Position numbers and translations under genes: made by a program. DNA of 64,000 nt. It comes from Blumeriella jaapii (Eukaryota; Ascomycota; Leotiomycetes; Helotiales; Drepanopezizaceae). Under the pieces are notes generated by a model. The model did no database searches. It worked only from the letters and a program-made list of their open reading frames with translations, and was not told the origin of the DNA. The stretch lies in the NCBI GenBank assembly GCA_009599575.1, contig VWND01000003.1:1068001-1132000 (forward strand). The letters run 5' to 3'. Every line of letters begins with the position of its first letter. The stretch's first letter is position 1. Positions 58,620 through 64,000 of this stretch are shown piece by piece.

Positions 58620-61600
58620 TATATATCAAAACCTACTTTTTAAACGATTCCGGAGCTACCGATAATTTTATTAATTATGCTTTCGTATAATACTACGAAT
58701 TAATTTTTGTTTTATTTACTAACCCACGTAAATTTACCGTAATTAACGGACGTTCTTCCATTTACGGCGACGTTATTTATTAAGTTTCTTTTCAAATTAA
58801 TATCGCTCGCCATATCGAACGAATTACAGCTTTTATTATAATATTCGGAAAATACGATTTTATTCTAGGCAAACCTTAGCTTAGAATATATAATTTCCAT
58901 ATTAATTAAACTACGAATACTTTTTGTTTTAATTTAGATTTCTGCCGTTCGAATTGTTTATTTCAGAACTTTTATTAATTGGCTGTTTTAGGCTTAATTC
59001 AAAAACGCCACTTTTACAAATCAATCGTTTAATCAGCCTTTTTTCGCCGTACAAAAGCTGCTGCTTTTAATATTTTATTTTTTCAGCCCGGAATCGAAGT
59101 ATTTTTAGCTTTATTATACGAAATCGACCAACGTTTATAAAAACTCGGCGCTATAATTAAAAACGATTCCAATTCTGTATTATCAGAAATAAATCAATTA
59201 CGACAAAAACTTTTTTAAGCTAAACGGCAATATTTATCAGCTAAACTTTACTTCGCTAAAGCTTTTTTGGAAAATATTCGTTTGGCCTTTTAAACCAAAC
59301 CATTAATCGACCTCCGAATAAAACTTTTTTAACATTATTATTACCATTTGGCCGCTTTCGATTTTATTAAAATTAATAAACTTGCGTTTTATAAAAAAAG
59401 CGTTAATTATACGATAAAACTCCGTTTTGGCGCAGTACTTTTATACGGCCTTTTGTATAATATATCAATTAACGAATTTTAAGTTTTACGCAAGTTTCTG
59501 AAAAACCTCGAAAAAGGCTGGATTCGAGCTAGCTTTTTCCTCGCCGCATTTTTAGTTTTATTTGCGAAAAAACCAAAAGGCGGATTACGTTTTTGCGTCG
59601 ATTATAAAACTTTCAACGCTATTATAATTAAAAACCGGTATCTTTTGCTATTAATTTAAAAAATATTCTTTCGATTAAATAAAACGAAGTTTTATACCAA
59701 ACTTAACGTTTTTGCCGTTTTTAATAAAATTCGAATAAAAAAAAGCTATAAATAGCTTATTGCGTTTAATACGAAATACGGTTTATTCGAATCGTTGGTT
59801 ATATTCTTCGATTTATACAACGCTTCTGCCATTTTCCAATCTCGCATAAACGATATTCTACGATTTTATTTAAATATTTTTTGCACAGCTTATATAAACG
59901 ATATTTTAATTTATTCAAACGATTTTCAAAAATATAAAAAACACGTCAATCTCGTTTTTTAAGCTTTTTTCGACGCTGGCCTGCAATTAGATATAAAAAA
60001 ATGCGAATTTGAAATTTAAAAAATCGTTTATTTAAAAATAATTATTTTTATTATTAAAATTAAAATAAATCCTAAAAAATTAAAAGCTATTATTAGCTGG
60101 AACTTTTTATTTAATATTAAAAACGTATAAGCGTTCCTAGGTTTTGCAAATTTTTATCGACGCTTTATCAAAAGTTTTTTTCGCATCGTTATCCTTTTAA
60201 TAAATTTAACGAAAAAAAATATTAAATAAAATTTTAATAATAATTGTGTTAAAGCCTTCGAATTCTTTAAATCAGCTTTTACTACTGCATCTATACTATT
60301 TTATTTTAATTTTGATAAAAAAAATTTCGTTAAGACCGACGCTTTTAATTACGTTTTTTTAAGAATTCTTTTTTAAAAAAACGATGCAAAAATATTTTAT
60401 CCAGTCGCTTTTATATCGAAAAAGTTCGATTTAGCCGAATGCAATTACGAGATTTATAATAAAAAACTTTTCGTTATTATACGTTGCTTCGAAAATTAAC
60501 GAGCCGAATTACAAAAAGCTGCCTATTCAATTCGAATACTTACAGACCACCGAAATTTAAAATATTTTATAACGATTAAACAATTTAATAAGCGTTAAAT
60601 ACGCTGAAGCGAGTTTTTAGCTGGTTTTGATTTTGTAATTATATTTAGATTTGAAAAACAAAATGGCAAATTTGATTTTTTAACCCGACGTTTTTAAAAT
60701 CTTTTCCAGAACTTTTCAAACGAGAAAATTCAGTTTCAAAATCAAGCTTTTTTTAAAAAACACTATTTGATTAAAGTTTTAAACGCTTTTCTAGCTCTGC
60801 TTAAACAAATACCCAAAGCAAACGACGAAAAGCTTTTACGATTATTAAACGAATATTATTCTATTAATAAGCTATAGATTGCTATTAAAAAAAAAATGCT
60901 TAAACCAAAAGATATTCCGAAATTAAAAAATTTATAATTTTTCGAATATTTTATACGTAATAATAAATTGTATTTTCGAAACCGATTATACGTTTTAAAT
61001 ACACCGAATTTAAATATTTTTATTCGCACCTGGCTTTTGCAAATGGCTTATAATTTAATAAAAACAGGCCATTTCGGAAAAAATAAACTGTACGAAATTA
61101 TCAGCAGAAATTATTATTGGTTATTGATTTTTAAAAATTGCAAAAGATTTGTACGCAATTGCAACGGCTGTTTTCGCAATATAAGCATTAATCAACGCTA
61201 TTAAGGATTTTTTAAACTTTTGCCTATTCTTTTACGCCGTTAAAGCCATATATCAGTCGATTTTATAAGCTTTTTTTCCGTAAAAAAGCATAAGAATCGA
61301 AACAATCTAATTATAATAATAATATATCGCTTTATTAAAAAACGATATTATACAATCTGTCATTTAATTATAAAAGCGTCAGATCTAGCCAAGCTGTTTT
61401 ATAAAAATATTTGACGCTTATATAACCTTTCGGATTTTATAATTTTAAACCGAAGCTTTTTGTTTATTTTACAATTCTAAAAAGCTATTAATCACCGTTT
61501 CGAAATTAATATTACGCTATTTATCAACTTTTATTTCGAAATAAATGGCCAAACCGAAAACGCAAACGCTTATTTATTTTCTTACCTAAAACAATTCGTT

Positions 61601-61950
61601 AAATACGCTTAAGGAAATTAAAAAAACTAGCTTTTTTTAGCCGAATTCGCAGCAAATAACGCTGTAAACGCTTTTACCGGAGTTTCCCTTTTTTACGCTA
61701 ATAAAAGCTTTTATCTCCGATTAAGCTTTTTTTTTTACTCAAATTTATTTTAGCTTCGATTTTTCGCACGTTATAAATGGCAAACGCGAAAAAAAACGAT
61801 TTTGCAAATAAAATAAAAAAAATAAAATTATTATTACGCACGAATCTAACTTTAGCGCTGGCCGACTAAAAACACTATTTTAACCGATACCGCCAATCAG
61901 CACCTGTTTATCGAATGGAAAATAGCGTGTTTTTTAATAGACGTAATATT
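58620..61950 (+). pseudogene. E pol remnant: protease, RT, RNase H, integrase
   Basis: The protease motif NDSGATDNFINYAFV near 58.65 kb keeps its D-S-G. RT runs about 59.46-60.0 kb with [17 protein letters not shown] and a catalytic box changed to YIND. RNase H lies about 60.2-60.6 kb. The integrase zinc region (60968-61201) has TGHFGKNK and CNGC, but the first His is Tyr (MAYN). The integrase core follows to about 61.6 kb with EINGQTENANAY. Stops replace Q and W. Confidence 0.85.
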
Positions 61951-61958
61951 ATTTCTAT

Positions 61959-62225
61959 TATAAAACGGTGATACCTTGTATTAATAGGAGTTGATAGTTT
62001 TAGCTATGGTCGAGGCATGGACCCCTCCGAGACCCCCTGCCATTGACTACCTTCAACAAGTATAAAAGCAAAGCATCCCCTTAAATAGTACCATAGGCAC
62101 GCAATCCAATTTATACTTTCATTTATTTTTTTTTTCTTTTCTTTAGTTTTTTTTAGGAATTTCCTAGACTATTTTACCCACCGACATATGGCCGTATCAG
62201 TCTGGTTTTTCTACCTACTTTTACA
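61959..62225 (+). repeat. 5' LTR of A-5
   Basis: 267 bp, TATAAAACGG...CTTTTACA. It is followed by TTTGGTGATTTACGC, a plausible tRNA primer site (TGG two bases inside). Confidence 0.88.
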
Positions 62226-62997
62226 TTTGGTGATTTACGCAGGGATTCAAACTTCGGTATTTCGTTTTTATACATTCGCCGATGCATCTTTTAAATTCGC
62301 AGTCAAAATCGACTTCGATATTTCGCTATTACGGCTTAAAAAACTTCTTATATAATATTGTTCGCAGCTGCATTATATAAAGGACCTTTAATAGCTTCCT
62401 TTATTTTGCGCATAATTATTAAATTATAAAAATACAATATATTTCAGAAACGTTTGAAATTACGATCAGGCAATTCTGAATCGTGCGAAGTTTAAAGCTC
62501 GAAAATCGCTTTTTCGTTTAAAAATACAAATCGAATATTAATTCGTACGCTTCGACCGCTGCGCTCGACCCTTTTAAATTAGATCTTTTTTAATTAAACA
62601 CTTAGCGAGAACTTAACTTTTTGATTTTACGCTTTGTGATTATAACAATTACAATTTGCGACTTTTTATTAAAAATAATAAAAAAATGGTTGTACGTGCA
62701 TTGGCCTGAGCCACGGAATATCGAGACCGTGGATTATACAATAATATCATATCAATCCAATTAATTTATCAAAAAACAAATTTTTTAATATACTATTCAA
62801 ATATCTGGACGCAATCTTATTTTATTTAATTTTTTTAGAGAACACAAAAACTTTTTTAATAGCTCCCTTATTAAAAACGATTTATTTTATACTAAAAACT
62901 CTTAATTTACAATTTTAGAAAATACTTATTCGTTTAATTCAAACCTTACCAACACTTTTACTAATATTATAGATAACGACGCCTTTCGTTTTCTTAT

Positions 62998-64000
62998 ACG
63001 AGGCCGCATGCTTTTTCTTGGTTCCTCTGGTACACTTTTATTTAATGGCGCCAATATTACCGATTTTATCGAGAAATATAAAAAAACCTATAAGAATTTC
63101 GGAGTTTTTAAAACTGAGATATTCGATAAACTTTTTCGCTATTATAACCCAATTATCAAAAATATTATTAAATCGATAAATAAATAAAAAACTATTGGGA
63201 TTCGAGACTGGCGTAAGCTAATTAAAGCTTTAAAATCGGAATTCCGAAACTACGATCGCTAGCAAATTCGCGATACTATCGCTTTTCTCAAACAATTTGT
63301 TATAATAATTTACCAAACCAAAAAACTCAAAGCTTATTATCGTACTTATACGAAAGTTTCTAACGTTTTCGTTAATAAAAAGGTTTTAAGCGAGATTAAG
63401 CAAAAGAAATTGTTTTTATTTGGCCTTTCAACTAGCATTCGCAATAAAATTATTAAATATTTTAAGGTTGATAAGCAAAACCCTGAAACCTTCGATTAAT
63501 ATTTCAAATTTGTAAAATTCGTTTTTAAACAAAACTAAAGCGAACGTATTATCGAAGTTATAAACCAAAAAAAATCTCTTTCCTCTATTTACAAAAAAAA
63601 CGTAGAAGTTCTAATGCAAAAACATGCCCAACTATTAAAAGTTACCGAAATCGCCAAAAACAATTAGTTATTATACTATTCAATCGTTCTGCAAAGCTTA
63701 CAGGCTTGGAAAAGCTTAATAAAAATATCGAAACTTTCGTATTAAAATTTACCGATATTAAAATTCAAAAACTTTAAAGCAAAATCGAAGATTTTATGCA
63801 ATAGCAAAAAAAACTCTTTTACGTTAACTCGGATAATAAAAACGATCAAAATAGCCTTTATAATAACTACTTCCCTTAAAATGCGCGGAGCGATCAATTT
63901 CGCCAAGCCATCGTAGAAGTAATAGCTGTCTAGTGGCAACTTCCCCGTACTAGCGATTAAAATCAGCGAAATACTAATTATAATAACGATTATCAGGGGA
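62998..64000 (+). pseudogene. A-5 gag remnant (partial)
   Basis: The gag start codon has become ATA at 62998 (a G-to-A change); a second ATG follows at 63007. ITDFIEKYKKTYKNFG is clear, with stops at the same Trp codons as other A copies. It is truncated by the window edge. Confidence 0.72.

Larger units (their letters stand above)
56863..61958 (+). mobile_element. Family E Ty3/gypsy element (cut by A-5)
   Basis: A 174-bp LTR, then gag, protease, RT, RNase H and integrase on +. The element is interrupted at 61958 by A-5, and the 3' LTR is not in the window. It lies in A-4 at a site whose intact form is seen in A-2 and A-3 (near 32.48 and 51.83 kb). Interior RIP-changed, LTR not. Confidence 0.85.
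61959..64000 (+). mobile_element. Family A element A-5 (runs off the window)
   Basis: LTR, primer-site region, leader and gag, inserted in the 3' part of E. It is the least diverged A copy in its LTR. It continues past the right edge. Confidence 0.83.

Overview
The window looks like nuclear DNA of a filamentous ascomycete (Pezizomycotina). Three things suggest this: short introns with CTAAC/TACTAA-like branch points, compact host genes, and a sharp switch at about 7.29 kb from GC-balanced gene DNA into a very AT-rich block. That block is made almost entirely of LTR retrotransposons bearing C-to-T changes at CpA, the pattern of repeat-induced point mutation (RIP). I cannot name the species.

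Gene block (1-7290). It holds an F-box protein (+), a PHF5/Rds3 SF3b subunit (-, three exons), a pinin/SDK/MemA-domain protein (+, four exons including a probable GC-AG intron) and an intact epoxide-hydrolase-like alpha/beta hydrolase (+). The PHF5 and pinin genes are divergent, about 315 bp apart; both families act in pre-mRNA splicing.

AT-rich block (7291-64000). I group its elements by shared LTRs. Family A: Ty3/gypsy, 267-bp LTR, + strand. Family B: chromodomain-type Ty3/gypsy, 245-286-bp LTR, - strand. Family C: chromodomain-type Ty3/gypsy, about 265-bp LTR, + strand. Family E: Ty3/gypsy, 174-bp LTR, + strand. Family F: only a 414-bp solo LTR. G: a 1358-bp TA-flanked element with 129-bp terminal inverted repeats. 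D: a long RIP-degraded coding region of unknown kind on the - strand.

Left nest: remnant A-0 contains A-1, which contains C-1 (8263-27459, TSD CGCTC), which contains C-2 (9501-22277, TSD ATTTT), which contains B-1 (10681-17043, TSD TTTAA). A-1 is also cut by A-2 (from 28815), which carries a clean solo C LTR (33195-33487, TSD TTAAC). Middle: an inverted A LTR (36759-37025) without a matching TSD abuts D. D is split by B-2 (39571-47381, TSD AGTTT), which carries G (45036-46393), and by solo LTR F (47680-48093, TSD AATTA). Right nest: A-3 (48169) is cut by A-4 (53194), A-4 by E (56863), and E by A-5 (61959); these remain open at the window edge.

No retroelement reading frame in the block is intact. 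RIP has turned CAA, CAG and TGG codons into stops and altered catalytic and zinc-binding codons. The GC-rich islands in the block (solo C LTR, solo LTR F, ends of G, LTR of E, outer parts of the B LTRs) are segments that escaped RIP or arrived late. Family names A-G are local labels; no database was searched.
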